64,000 nt of DNA from Pseudocercospora fijiensis CIRAD86 (GCF_000340215.1 NW_006921545.1:942786-1006785), one strand, 5' to 3'; positions 46,868 through 59,284 are shown, numbered from the stretch's first letter. Numbers and translations: made by a program. The notes: generated by a model not told the origin, from the sequence alone.

Positions 46868-48125
46868 TCTCTATAAGCTATACCGCGAAGATGCCCTCCG
46901 CGGCCTTCGCGAAGTAGTCTTAATAACTCGCTATACTCTATATGCCGCTAAGGACGCATTTAATAGCAAAGTCGGTATCTATACTAAGATAAGTCTCGCC
47001 TTTACCCCTTTAACGCGCCGCCTATTATATACTAACCTAAGTAGGTTTATATCTACGGCGCGACTTTGTCTATATATAGCTTCGCCGTCTACGTTACTTT
47101 TAGTCTCCTCTATACTAGTAAGAAAGTTCTATAGGAACCGCGAAGATACCCTCCGCGGCTTTCGCGAAGTAGTCTTAATAACTCGCTATACTCTATATGC
47201 CGCTAAGGACGCATTTAATAGCAAAGTCGGCATTTATACGAAGGTTAGTCTCGCCTTTATCCCTTTAACGCGCCGCCCGTTATATACTAACCTAAGTAGG
47301 TTTATATCTACGGCGCGACTTTGTCTATACGTAGCTTCGCCGTCCGCGTTACTTTTAGTCTCCTCCGTACTAGTAAGAAAGTTCTATAGGAATAGTTAAA
47401 GCGCCTTATCGCCGGCAGCTTAGTCGTTCTTATACTAATAAATAACAAGTTCGTGTCTCGCGCTATTATCGCTACTATTGCCGCTCGACTACTAGAGGGA
47501 CTTTAGTAGAATCTACCTAAGCTTAATCTCGCCTTTACCCGTCCCGAGGAGTTAGAGCTAGATCCTACTATAGAATATCTTATAGTAGAGGACCGTAGCG
47601 GACTTTTCGAAGCTAATCGGTATACCTTGCTTAGCCTTTAGCGTATAATACGCGAGGGTTTCCCCTTATTAGAGTACCTCGTTAGTATATAGCCTTATAT
47701 TTCGGCGCCTAAGTATTTTAAAGCATAGCCGAAGCGAGATCTAAGCTCTATCCTAGTTAACAACTCTAACGAGAGCTTCGAGAATATTAATATAGTTAAG
47801 TACTAGCCTTCTAAGCCTAATAGTACTCTAGACGCCTCCTAACTAGAAGCGCTCCGTCGTATTCTAACGGCGCGTCTTGCTATTATTTAAGGCCTACCCG
47901 GTACTAGTAAGACCTATGTCTCTATATAAGCTATTAAAGTAATGCTCGAAAACTAGAATAAGAGAGATCTACTAATAATTATCGCTTATTAGACTAACTA
48001 CGCTATCGACTAGTTTTTACGTTATATCGCTATATTCGAGGAAGAATTTGTACGTCTCGGTAGTCGTAGTAAGGATAAGGATATCGTTAAGCCGCTTCGT
48101 TAGGATACGACGAAGCGCTTCTAGT
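46868..48125 (+). pseudogene. ZNFX1/Hrr1-like SF1 helicase, truncated
   Basis: One plus-strand frame: LYREDALRGLREVV, an 85-residue block present twice in frame, KRLIAGSLVVL (about 47397), VEDRSGLFEANRYTLLSLQ (about 47580), LDASQLEALRRILT-type helix (about 47840), LAIIQGLPGTSKTYVS (Walker A, usual QGPPGTGKT, about 47880), IIIAYQTNYAIDQFLRYI (usual ACQTNHALDQLLRH) and FVRLGSRSKDKDIVKP. This matches ZNFX1-type helicases, which in fungi (Hrr1) support RNAi-directed heterochromatin. The frame breaks at about 48100 at a hairpin repeat, so helicase motifs II-VI and the NFX1-type zinc fingers are missing. Few stops but Pro-Pro and Gly of Walker A are altered. Confidence 0.88.
46883..47392 (+). repeat. 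In-frame 255-bp direct duplication in ZNFX1-like gene
   Basis: Copies start at 46883 and 47138 with CCGCGAAGAT. The period of 255 bp equals 85 codons, so the duplication keeps the frame. The copies differ by a handful of transitions. Confidence 0.92.
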
Positions 48126-48280
48126 TAGCAAGCCGCTTCGCTAGGATACGACGAAGCGCTTAAGAAACATTAAAGTAAGAAGGCGTTCGTATTCTAAGTC
48201 GTATCTCGACCGCGCCTACGTCTAGCTAATTAGCTATAACTAGCGATACGGCCCTCGCTCCGTTAGAACGCGACGGAGCG
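48091..48280. repeat. Three hairpin repeats
   Basis: CGCTTCGTTAGGATACGACG and AAGCG arms form a hairpin at about 48093-48118. It is repeated at about 48134-48159 with one base change, and a variant (CGCTCCGTTAGAACGCGACG-GAGCG) lies at 48256-48280. The first two end the ZNFX1-like frame. A piece of unit S (48170-48250) lies between the second and third. Confidence 0.8.
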
Positions 48281-48976
48281 CTTCCGGTTAAGAAATATAC
48301 GGGGTACGTATTCCCCTACCCCTTACCCTCCGGTTCCGTAAGTAGGGATTTACCTATCTTCTTAGCTATACTTTTAGTCTTATATTAAGTATACGAGGTA
48401 CCCTTTCCCGAAATCTAGCTAACCTATCTGCCCGATATTAATTAAATATTATTAGAACCTAGCTAACTATCTAATTAAATAGCCTTCCTTCGCTATTACG
48501 GAAGGCTACTACGAACCTTACCCTATATCTCGTATTACTCCGCCTATCGCCTAGTAAGGACTTTTACCTTTAATAATAGACCTACTAGTAATGCTCTTTA
48601 GGTTTACTTATCCTACGGTCCGATAGAGGAATAACTTAAAACTTTTAGTACGTACCTAAAACGCCTAGTTTTAGGTACGTACCTAAAGTTTTAAGTTGTT
48701 TACGGTATCCTTTAATTGCTAGACTTTAGGTTTTGCAACGTCTACGGGAAGGCCGTAGGTAGTATACGAACCTGCTTATACGTACTGCTTTATACGTAAA
48801 ATATACTACGCTACTATTCCTTGCTCTCTTATATATAAAATGTATCGCTAGAAAGGGGTAGCCCTTTCTAGTATTAGTAGTTTCCGCGAGATAGAACTAC
48901 TACCTCCTCGAATTCTATACTTATTAGCGCGGCTTATATATAAGCTTTGCCCTCCGCTATTAACGGAATTAATACG
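48281..48976. other. Region upstream of the large unrecognised gene
   Basis: Contains one long palindrome (48633-48697) of the family found throughout 48.6-63.3 kb. The rest may be promoter and leader; a TATATATAA stretch is at about 48938. No other gene recognised. Confidence 0.4.
48633..48697. repeat. Long palindrome, AACTTTAGGT family
   Basis: AACTTAAAACTTTTAGTACG... and its inverted partner ...TTAGGTACGTACCTAAAGTT-TTAAGTT form a 65-bp hairpin, the longest member of the family. Confidence 0.85.
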
Positions 48977-49710
48977 ATACCGCCTAAAGGATAGCGTAAG
49001 CTACTCGGTACTAAAGAGAAAGAGCGGAAGAAGAAGGCCGAACGTACCGCGAGGAAGTTAGCGAGTACGGCTCTACGACGAGCCTAGAAGAAAGTATAGC
49101 AAGCCGAGTAAGACCTAGGCGTAGTATCTTCTTCGTCTGCGCTACTACTATATCTAGCCGCTATATCGTCTACCTCCTCGGCTACCTAACCTATCCCCTA
49201 TATTAACCCTCTACTTCGTAGCTAAATAGGCGTAGTAGGTAGTTAAACACTCTAGAGTTAGCACTATTCGGCTAGTTAGGGACAGCTACTTCTCCTAGTA
49301 CTACGACTACTACCGCTCTCTTTATAGATAGCGCCGCGTATAAACACTAGAGATAGGCTATAGCTCCTCGCTACCTATATTAACTAGCTCGAGATCGACG
49401 ATATTATCGCGATAGTCGATTAATTTGCTAGAGCTAACGCCGCTAGCTCTACTCTAAGGGATAGTACTTCTACGTCTATCGTTTAATAATCGATCGTATA
49501 GGCTATCCCTACCTACGACTAGCCTCGGTTAGCTATTCGGCGGGCTCCTCTACGTCCCCTTCTCCCTAAAATAGATAGCACTTAACTAGTATACCTATCT
49601 AATACTCTCCCTTCGTATATAGGTCCTCTTACCTTACGTAGAATAGTTTACCGCCCCGCTCCGATAGCTACTAGACCCCCTTCGTCCGCTATAGTATAAT
49701 CCCTACTAGC

Positions 49711-50066
49711 GCTAGCTTCTATACTAGCGATACCTCCCGCGCTAGCTTCTATACTAGCGATACCTCCCGCGCTAGCTTCTATACTAGCGATACCTCCCGC
49801 GCTAGCTTCTATACTAGCGATACCTCCCGCACTAGCTTCTATACTAGCGATACCTTCCGCGCTAGCTTCTATACTAGCGATACCTCCCGCGCTAGCTTCT
49901 ATACTAGCGATACCTCCCTAGCTAGCTTCTATACTAGCGATACCTCCCTAGCTAGCTTCTATACTAGCGATACCTCCCGCGCTAGCTTCTATACTAGCGA
50001 CGCCTTCCTAGCTAGCTTCTATACTAGCGACGCCTTCCCCGCTAGCTTCTATACTAGCGACGCCGC
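49711..50066 (+). repeat. 30-bp minisatellite, ~12 copies, in frame
   Basis: GCTAGCTTCTATACTAGCGA plus TACCTCCCGC at exact 30-bp steps from 49711. Variants replace CCCGC by CCCTA or ATACC by ACGCC. Encodes LASILAIPPA-type decapeptides. Confidence 0.97.
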
Positions 50067-50345
50067 CTAAGCCTAACTCCTAAGGAAGCGTAGCTTATTC
50101 TTCCCTATTACTAGCTTCGAAGTCCGCTACTTAACCTACTTCGCCGACTCCTCGAAGAAGTCTCTCCTTCCCTCCTATTTTAGAGAGCCCCTCGTTACCT
50201 ACGACGCCGCCTAAGCTAGACTCCTAAGTAAGCGTAGCTTATTCTCCCCTATTACTAGCTTCGAAGTCCGCTACTTAACCTACTTCGCCGACTTCTCGAA
50301 GAAGTCTCTCCTTCCCTCCTATTCTAGAGAGCCCCTCGTTACCTA
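50061..50345 (+). repeat. 144-bp direct duplication, in frame
   Basis: Two consecutive copies starting with CGCCGCCTAAGC at 50061 and 50205; 144 bp equals 48 codons. Differences are mainly transitions. Confidence 0.93.
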
Positions 50346-53300
50346 CTTTAAGAGACGGGACGAATTAACTACTAGCCTTAGTATAGCGTAGTCGACCGAT
50401 CGTAAGCGCGAGTATATCTAAGTCTAATTCTAGAGATAGTATTCCTAGCCCTAGCTTAAGGGGAAGCCCGTCTAGATTAAGAGATAGTATTACTAGGTCT
50501 AATTTAAAAGAGAGCTTATAAAGGCCTCGTTCTAGAGCTTACCTATCGTAGCTATAACGTAGGCTCCTACTACGTATCTAGCTAAATCCTAGAGGGCGTA
50601 ACCCGCGCCCTACCTTACTAGAACCCCTACTACCGCTACGACCTACGCTACCGCGAGGTCGGTAGGATCGAGACGATAATAGCGACGTTACGCTCGAAAG
50701 CTCGCAAGTACCTTCGGTAACTAGTAGTTTAATCTAATCGGATTTAAGTAGTCCTTCGAGTAGCGACGCTAGGGTTAATTCCGACGAGGAACTAGACAAC
50801 CTACTTATTATATCGACCCCTTATAGTCGGATAGTACTTTACTAAGCGCTCGCCGTAGATAGTTGCTCTTATAAGTATTCCTAAGACTAGGATATAGACG
50901 TAGAAGAAGAGGAGCCGATACCGCCTAAAGTTATACTCGTAGAATTTGTTACTAAGGGTACTACCGCTACCTTCGCCTAAAGTTAACTTTACTAGCTCCC
51001 GGATATACTTGCGTACGTCGTAGAGTATAGTAAGCTCCCGACGTATATATACGAGTAGCTCCGAGGCGTCGACTAGCGTAGACTCCTTACCGGGTAGGTT
51101 AATAGGGTACTTTCTATAGTCCTATTACTCGAGAAGTCGTACCTTATATCTACTAATTAGCTATTTTATATTACTCGATACTAGGACATTAACGTACTTC
51201 TCCTCCCTATAACCTTACTTACGACCTATAGAGCCGGTATTTAGTTATTCTATACGCCTCGCTTTATAAAGACTATTACTTACGAGTAGTATATACTAGT
51301 AGGCCGCTCTCCGATACGACCCGAACGCTATAAGTATATACAGATCGCGACTAGACTCGATACTTCTAGATTTAATACGTACCTCTTCTTCCCTAACCTT
51401 CTACTCCCTAAAGCGAATCGAAATCGGAAGATCGACCGGCAACGTCGCTATTATATAAACAAGCGTAAACAGGCTTACTTTGTTAATACTATCCTTATTC
51501 CTATACTTCGCGATACTTATCCTTCTCGAGTGCTCGTATATTATCCCCTATCCTTCTAGTAAGTATATAATCGCGTATACGCTCGATAGAAATAAGGCGT
51601 AGAAGGTAACAATCGTAACGTTAGTAAAATCTCTTACGATATTATAGATCCGCTACCGGTAAATTAAGACCCTATAGTCGACGTAGCTATACTACGACTG
51701 TATTATTTATAGTAGGGTATCGAACGTCGGTTACGTCGAGACTTAGATATATATTAGCGGCGTATAGAACTAGTTGTTATATAGTATAGGACTAAAATCC
51801 GTCTAGAGGTATAGACTCCCCTAGAGCTTAAAGAACTCCTCGATTAGTCCCTCGAGCGCTAGTTTAACCCTATATATCGTAATATAGACCGCGCTTAGTT
51901 CGACCTCGCGTAGGAAGACATTCCTACTAGACTAGTAGTCGAAGACGTAGTAGTATCTCCGCTTATCGCCCTTTGCTAGATAGCCTATAGTATTACGAAG
52001 ACTAGCGGCCTTAATATCGAGTATCCTTAAGTATACTAGTAGTTCGGTATATAAGAGGCTTATAGTATCTAAGGCAAACTACTCCGTAAGTCCGTAGAGC
52101 GGCTTAGTAGTATCGGCTTCTTCTAAGGATATAATATATCGAAGGATCTCTTCGCGTCTATTAACCGAACGGTAGAACCTATTTTTAGTTAGTTAATACT
52201 ACCGCTTCTTATATTCTCCTAGTCTACTATCGACTAGGTAGCCGCCGTTACTTCCCTTATTACCTAAGATACTATATTTCGCCGAGCTTGTATCTTAGAC
52301 GCCTTTAAAGCGGAAATTATATAGGCGTATAATACGCTAGATAGCTACGCCTCGAGCACCGTTCTCTTTAGCGTACGAGGAGAGGTTCGTACTTGCTAGG
52401 ACCTACTCTATTAGCCTAATCTACCTATAACTCGCCTAAGCCTAACCGAGGGAGTAGACGGGCGTCGCACTTACTAGCCTTTCTTCGTACTCGAGAGTAA
52501 GTACGTCGTCGACTTTATACGTTTATAGTTAAACCGCTAGCTCTTTATAATATGTATAGTCCTTTTATAAAAGTCCGTTAACGTAGGCGTAAATACCGCC
52601 TAACTCGATCGTATAACTCGCGCCGTTAAGGAAGCCTTTACGTCGGTAATACTTAATATACTATTCGACTTACTAACTACGACCTATAATAGTAGTTCCT
52701 TTAGTATAAAGTATAGACTCTCTCGTAATCGTTACGACTAGTTAGGCGCGGGCGATAGAGAGTAGGAAGGAAGTCGTCGGGGTTTAAATATTATAGTAAG
52801 CCTTTGTACTACGTACGCCGCCTAGCTTCTAGCCGATCTCTTTAACTAGGTTTAACTACGCTTCTATACTGCCGCGCTCTAGTAGACTGCCTATACTACC
52901 GACTTCCTCTATAGCTAGCTCTAGGCTACTAGTTTAGGAAGGCTAGAGTAAGCTTTCTATAACTATATAAAGGAGACGATCGACCAATTTGTTACCGCCT
53001 ACTAAACGTATCGAGTAGCGTATAGGGAGCGTAAGGGTAACGACTTAGAAGAGGATAATAACTCGGATTAGTACCTAGGTATCGTTAAATAGGCGCTTTA
53101 GCGATTAAGCTAGGTATATAGATACCGCTATACTAGCTATATACTCTATATACTCTTAAAGCCCGATAAGCGCCTAGGGGATTAGGTACGGTTACGCTAC
53201 TTCTTCTTAGAGGAAGTTACCGATAAAGAGAGAGCCGGTCTCTATAGCTTTTCGTACGACCTTGTATATCGGATAATAGGCGGGAGACCTAATATTATCG

Positions 53301-54034
53301 TCGCCCGGGGCGGTAGTAGTAACGCTATAAAAGGCGGCTTTACCTTATTTACCGCTATCTAGCAAACCCGCCTTTAGCTACTCTTTAACTAGGACGACGG
53401 TTTTCGCCGCAATAGCTAGGAACGCCGACTATAGCGTAGGTAGGCGAGGTACTATTTCGACGTACTCGCCTTACTTAGTCGGGATTACCTAGACATTACG
53501 CAACAGTTTAAGTATAGTATAGGGCGTTATATAATAAATTAGATACGTATCCTCCCTACTTACGATAAAAGTAAAATCTATTAAGCTATTTAATAGAAGA
53601 AAATACCCGGTACTACCGCTTAATACTAGGTAAAGTAGGTAGCCGCCGTCCTAGTTAGCGCGAGTAACCTTATCTAGAATAGCACTATCCCGTAGCATTA
53701 GTCGCTCGTTAGTACTGTAAAAAAGAAGAACTAACTTTATATAATATACCGCTATACTCCTAATCTGCTCCGCAATTAAGGATAGTAGATAATTAGCGAA
53801 GATCTTATTAACTACTTTATAGCGATGCGACAGATTTAGCGACTAAGAGGGCTAGATAATAGTAACTCTACGTCTACCGACGACGACGATAACGACGAGT
53901 AGATTCCGTCGCGAAATAGTAAGGGAAGGCTAGCCGAATACTAGGCATAGCTACCGCTTAATATAGCTACTAGATAGCGCTAATAATAGCAAAAACTTCG
54001 GGCGTACGCCTAAAACCGTAGTTATATAATAAGT

Positions 54035-54829
54035 ATATACTAATAAAGAAACTTTAGGTGCGCACCTATTTAATACGTAGAATAGGTATATACCTAAAGT
54101 TCCTTTATTTACGTATAGTCTCTATAATATTTAATCGTATAGTTAAAGAAGTAGATATAGGCCGGTTAACTAAGTAGATAGCGCTTAAATGAGATTGAAT
54201 AGCGAGCGACTAGCGTACTACTAAATAAACAGATAGCCTATTATATATAATAGCGTATAATCTAGGTTTATTGCTTTGTCGACTTTACTAGACTAGCGTC
54301 GAGAATAATAGGATTCTATTACACTATTATTGTTCTATATGCTTAGAATAACAAAATTGCTATATAGTACTAACCTCTCTTTATCCGGAAGCTATACTAT
54401 GCTATTAGAGATAGAGCCTCGTAGTATAGGTAGAAATCTCGACCTATAAAGTCGGAAATTAGTATCTCGGAAGAGGCGTTCTCTACTACTATATATAGCG
54501 ATCTATATTTACTCGGAGCTATAGAATACCGCTAGATATTCTATTACACTGTCTACTTAATATATAGATTACTATAGCTCTTAACCCTTATATATACTAT
54601 AGGGTTATCGAGGACGATAACGAGGTAGACTAACTTTACTTAATAGGCCCTAAATTCTTTATATAGTTAACTACTCGAGGAACGAAATTATTACGTAGTT
54701 GTATAAGCTAGAAGGACTATAATTGATTGAATAAAGACGTTGTTACTTATTTATATACTTATGTAATTATTTATATAATTTAATGTTACGGAGACTGTTT
54801 CTATAATCGTAGTATTATATACCTAATCT
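54035..54829. other. Intergenic region after the large gene
   Basis: Contains the palindrome at 54050-54101, then AT-richer sequence with no gene recognised. The 3' ends of the two converging genes (48977-54034 on plus, 56440-54830 on minus) face each other across it. Confidence 0.4.
54050..54101. repeat. Palindrome pair with least-mutated core
   Basis: AACTTTAGGTGCGCACCT, a short spacer, then AGGTATATACCTAAAGTT. The left core GGTGCGCACC still has TpG and CpA; converting both by RIP gives the GGTACGTACC core of other copies. Confidence 0.88.
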
Positions 54830-56440
54830 AAGAACATTACCTTTAAGTAGCGTAGGGTTCTCTTCCTCTATCGATACTTTACGTAGAGTAGCCGTACCCT
54901 CTTCTATTACTAGTAGCTCGCGTTCCTTCGCTATACTTAGTCGCTATAGTACGACGAGCGTAATGTCGTTGTTATACGCCTCCTCCCCCTCTAGAAGTTC
55001 GATTAGAGGCATGTCTACTATATCGTTCGCTAGGTAGGCGATGCGATAGCGCTACTAATATATAATCGTTCCTAAGACTTTAACGTTACCTTCGAGGTTA
55101 AATGCCCCGATTCCGATCTCGTACTCTATCTCGCTATATAGTAGTTTAAGGTTATAGCGAAGCGCCTTAATATCCGCTATCGTAACGTTAAAGTCCGGTA
55201 GATAGTAATAAACTAAGAAGCGATACTACATCGATAGCTAAGTTTTCTTATCGAGTCTATACCGAGTATAACGCTTAAGGCTAAATATACCTTTATTCTT
55301 ATTACCTAGATCGGTAACAATCTAATATAAATACTAGTACTTCCTACAATCCGGCGACCGTAGCTACGCTACGCGAGAAACTAGAATATTATATATAAAA
55401 CCGCTATATACGAGTGCGACCGATATTAAGCAAAATCTAGTATATACCGCTAATCTATCCGTACTTTGCTATACGTCTTTTAACTACCGCCGATCCTTAT
55501 CTCGTATATCCTAGAGTCTAGAACGTAAGGTCTATATAAACCGGAAATATACGAGGGCGACGTCGTAGAGTCGTAGAGGTACTAACGCCGAGCTACGATA
55601 CCCGAAGAATGCATTATAATAACTTAAGTAGAGGTTGTCTACTAGGTGCTTAACGAACAGTAATTAGTCGTATATAGATCGCGACTACTGCCTTAGTATA
55701 CTCTCCGAGCTTAAGTTAATATATTCGTCGAGCCTCCTTTAACTACGTTCTCTATCGTATAGGTAAAGGTTATTCCCGAGACTATATAGCGGTCTAAATA
55801 CAGCTAACAATTATACTATCGTGCTAGGCCTACTATTATTATAGCTACTCGCATTAATTAATACTTTATAATACGTCTCCTATAGTATATTCTCGCGCGT
55901 CGGCGCTAGCCGCTAAGGATAATAAGGTAGTAAGCAACTACCTTATATAATCGAGAGTATACGGATATATATCGTTAAACTCCGTACCGGCAATAACGAG
56001 AAGTAGCGTTTGCGCTTCTTAATAGGCAAAGGAGGATCCGACTTCGTCTTAATTACGACCTCGCTAAACCGGAGACTAGGCCGTATACTCGCTATTGCTA
56101 TCCGAACTACTTCGTCGCCGTAGTTAGTAAGTATAGGTATATATAATAAGGGTCGCAATTCGGGACTACCGTTAATATAGAGAGCGACTAGGACCGCCGT
56201 ATATATCTAATCCTACGCGATAGTTCGAGTCTAACTATCGATACCGAACCCCGCCGGCTAGCGCTTATATTGTATCTACTACTCCCTATCTATACTATAG
56301 TTATAAGCAACCTAGACTTTATAGTCTCTATGCCTAACGTTTACTAGGTAGCGTAGGATTTAATCCTTTAGCTCGATCGACAGTTCGGAGAATAATATCC
56401 TCGCCTTAATTAGACAGTAGTATAAGGTTGTTATAGTAAG
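54830..56440 (-). pseudogene. Unrecognised gene (~530 codons), minus strand
   Basis: One minus-strand frame is readable across about 1.6 kb with stops only at likely Gln/Trp positions. Segments include LRPLLYIPILTNYGDEVV, IRPSLRFSEVVIKTKSD, KGIFSLKRYTRYRLDKK, FNVTIADIKALRYNLKLL, EIGIGAFNLEGNVKVLG, NDIVDMPLIELLEGEEAY and a final EEGTATLRKVSIEEENP. It looks like a folded protein ending in an acidic helix. A palindrome (56464-56488) lies just upstream of where it should start. No family recognised; the start is unknown. Shorter open frames inside it (for example 55943-56158) are fragments of the same frame. Confidence 0.55.
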
Positions 56441-56463
56441 TAGCAATAATAAGCGTTTAATAG

Positions 56464-56488
56464 AACTTTAGGTGCGTACCTAAAATTT
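56464..56488. repeat. Palindrome, half-mutated core
   Basis: AACTTTAGGTGCGTACCTAA-AATTT. The core GGTGCGTACC is intermediate between GGTGCGCACC and GGTACGTACC. Confidence 0.85.
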
Positions 56489-56719
56489 CCTTACGTTATA
56501 CCTTATATAACCTTATATAACCTTATAGGCTATTACCTAATACTAGTACGGATAAGCGTTTAAAGCAAATATCGCTATTAGACGTAGGATATGCCGCTAG
56601 CGGCAAATACGTAGTCCGTATATAATACAACTTTTCTTCTTTTACAAACCTGCTCCCTCTTTTTAACTTAAATATTAATATTAACCTTCCGTAGCACTTA
56701 CTATTACTAGCACTAGAAT

Positions 56720-56738
56720 AGGTATATACCTAAAGTTT
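56720..56738. repeat. Half-palindrome element
   Basis: AGGTATATACCTAAAGTTT, the right half of the palindrome, in the divergent intergenic region between the minus-strand gene and the SNF2 gene. Confidence 0.75.
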
Positions 56739-57292
56739 CTTTAAAAACACTAATAGTTGAACTATTTTCGAAAGAAACATATTACTATAATCGCGAAAAA
56801 ACTGTAGCTATAAGTTCCCTACTTATCCCTAGCGCGCGTAAGCGCAAATTAGGTACTAGTCCGCTAAGCGACCCGCCCTAAACCCCGACGTCTACTGCTA
56901 AGAAGTAGTATATCCTACTACTTAGCCTCGGCGATCCTTCCCCGAAAGAATCGCTAGTAAAGAAGGCTAAGACCGCTAACACGCCTAAGAAGTTAACTAA
57001 AGCTAAGTAGGATAAGACTATCGGTATAGAGATAGACTAAGATAAGCTTAACCTAGCCGAGCAGAGGTTTAAGGAAGGTCGCGTTAATAGCTTTAAGGCT
57101 ATTATAGATAAGACCCGCGGCGTAGTAACGGCCCTGTCCTATAGTTAAGGTGTCTATATAGCCGCCTACTCCTCTAGATCTATTAAGAACGAGACTACCG
57201 TAGGAGCTATAGAGATCCTAGTCGGCGACTAGTTCGTACGTATAATAACGAAGCTCGAGCTAGCGTTTAAGTATTTCTACTTATATCGCGTC

Positions 57293-57616
57293 GTAAGTAT
57301 AATAGGCCTAAGTATACCCCCTTTTTTTATTCTTTTTTTTCCTTTACCGTTATATCGATTCTACTTAAAAGATAAAACTTTAGGTATGTACCTATTCTAC
57401 GCGTTAAATAGGTACGTACCTAAAGTTTCTTTAAAATACTACGATTTAGGTATACGCCTTAAGTTAACTCTAAAGATAAAACTTTAGGTATACACCTATT
57501 CTACGTATTAAATAGGTACGTACCTAAAGTTTCTTCGAAGGTTTATAATTTAGGTATACGCCTAAAGTTTCTATATTCTTAATTCTCCTCTTTAGAATAG
57601 TACTAAGTTATTATAG
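57293..57616 (+). other. SNF2 gene intron 1, with four palindromic segments
   Basis: Donor GTAAGTAT at 57293, TACTAAG before acceptor TTATTATAG ending 57616. At 324 bp it is long for a fungal intron. It holds palindrome members at 57375-57428, 57444-57463, 57478-57532 and 57548-57570. Confidence 0.7.
57375..57570. repeat. Cluster of palindromes in intron 1
   Basis: Two paired elements (AACTTTAGGTATGTACCT ... AGGTACGTACCTAAAGTT and AACTTTAGGTATACACCT ... AGGTACGTACCTAAAGTT) and two single ones (TTTAGGTATACGCCT). Confidence 0.85.
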
Positions 57617-59120
57617 CGAACATTTAGTAAATACGAGAGCGCGTCGGCTAAGTACGCTAGACCCCTAGCGGGCATTCGCCGTAAGGCTAGACCGACTAAG
57701 CGTAAGGGCAAATAGCCCGTTTTATTAGAATACGTTAGCGATAGCGAAGACGCCTAAGGTTTAGACGATATAGTAGAGTAAGACCCTAATAACGACGTCG
57801 ATAAGATAGATATCTACGAGAAAGATAACGGTAACTAGTAGAGCTACCGACTCTAGCTTACGCCGAATAAGATCCTTAAGACTATCTCTAGCTTTACTAA
57901 AGGCTAGATTAAGATTAAGAGTATAATCGCGGAGGACGACGACGTCGTAGATCGCGCCCTTTCTAGCCCGCGCTATCCCGATACCGTTAAGAGCAACCTA
58001 AAGCGTATAGCCTTTATCTATATCCGCGCCGTATAGAAGATAAAGGTTATTCTAGACTCCCTCGATCCTATAATCGATCGGCTAGATCTAGTATATATTC
58101 CTACGTTCTTCGTAGGCACTCCTACTACGCTTTATAGACCTACTCTCTAGCTAGTCTATCTAGTCCTAGAGCTAGATATTTACGGAGAAGACCTCTATCG
58201 AGGACTACTACTCTTATACCTATATAATAAGATAAAGAATAAGAATAATAATAATAACGCGGTTAACCTATTACTCGAGCCGATAAAGATCTCCCGCGTC
58301 GCTACTACTACTACTCCGGTCTATATTAACCCGAAAGCTAGCCGAGTAAATACTAAGGAGTAGGACGAGCGTATAGGCAATATTATAGAGTAGTTACTAG
58401 ACCTCGCTAAGAAGGGTCTCTACGATAGATCTACTACTACGGAGATACGGCGTATATAAGCTAATACCGACCCGAATACTACGCTTAAGACCTTCGATAT
58501 TTTGTCTAAGCGCGGTAATATAAATCTAGGGACTAGCCTACGCCTAGATAACTTTGCTAATAACGAGGCGCATATTACCTGTATTAACAATATTATTAAT
58601 ACTACCGGTAGCGTACGTCTATATCTATAGCTATTTAGCGATCCTACTAAGATCGAGCGCCTAGGGTTCGATACCGTAATGCCTAAGGTTAACGTAAGCG
58701 ACGTACAAGCCTTTTAATAGCGGTACGCCGAAGACACTAATAATAAGCGTACTAGCGCCTATAATACCGACAGTACCCTAGTTATCGATAGCAAGATATT
58801 TGCGCTTATTAACTCCGCTATAAACTAGAAGAGCGCTAAGGCACCTATATTCGAGGACGCCTACGCTACGCTTAGCGTTATACCCGAAACGTTAAGCGTA
58901 CTAGACGGCTTTACTAAGTTAGGATTTAAGGCTATATACTACGGGCTAAGCTTGCAGCCTTAGTAGGTGTCTAGTGCTACGTACCTTAAGCGTATAATGC
59001 TCTCTTTTGCTCGGTTCGCTATTATAGGCGACGACGTTAGCCTCGGCAAGACTATTTAGGTCCTCGTAACGATCTACGAAATAGCGAAAGAGACTACCCG
59101 CTAGATTAAGGTCTACGATA

Positions 59121-59284
59121 GTAAGTTTTCCCTACGATTTATTATAAAACTTTAGGTACGTACCTATTCTTACGAGATTTAGGTATATACCTAAAGTTTT
59201 ATTATTTCCGATCGTTGTAATCTTTAGGTATATACCTAAAGTTCCTTCCTACTAACGAAACTTTTACTAACTTCTTATATATAG
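59121..59284 (+). other. SNF2 gene intron 2, with palindromes
   Basis: Donor GTAAGTTTTC at 59121, branch ACTAAC at about 59265, acceptor ATATATAG ending 59284; 164 bp. Splicing joins GAT-A to AT-AAG in phase. Palindromes at 59146-59200 and 59221-59243. Confidence 0.85.

Larger units (their letters stand above)
48977..54034 (+). pseudogene. Large unrecognised gene (~1,690 codons) with internal repeats
   Basis: One plus-strand frame stays readable for 5 kb with stops only as TAG/TAA. A start at ATA 48977 (ATA-CCG-CCT-AAA) is likely because RIP turns ATG into ATA, and it is followed by a basic stretch KEKERKKKAERTARK. Residues about 245-360 are twelve 10-residue repeats (LASILAIPPA), then a 48-residue unit occurs twice. 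The middle part is Ser/Pro/Arg-rich and disordered-looking, and the C-terminal ~1,000 residues look globular (for example LIALCQIAYSITKTSGLN, IGRYIINQIRILPTYDK, LRGLDNSNSTSTDDDD). Both internal repeat periods (30 and 144 bp) are multiples of three, supporting real coding. No family recognised. Start and stop are uncertain. Confidence 0.6.

Noticed and set aside
49711..50066. CRISPR-like array
   Set aside because: Repeats are directly adjacent with no spacers, are in frame with a protein, and the DNA is eukaryotic.
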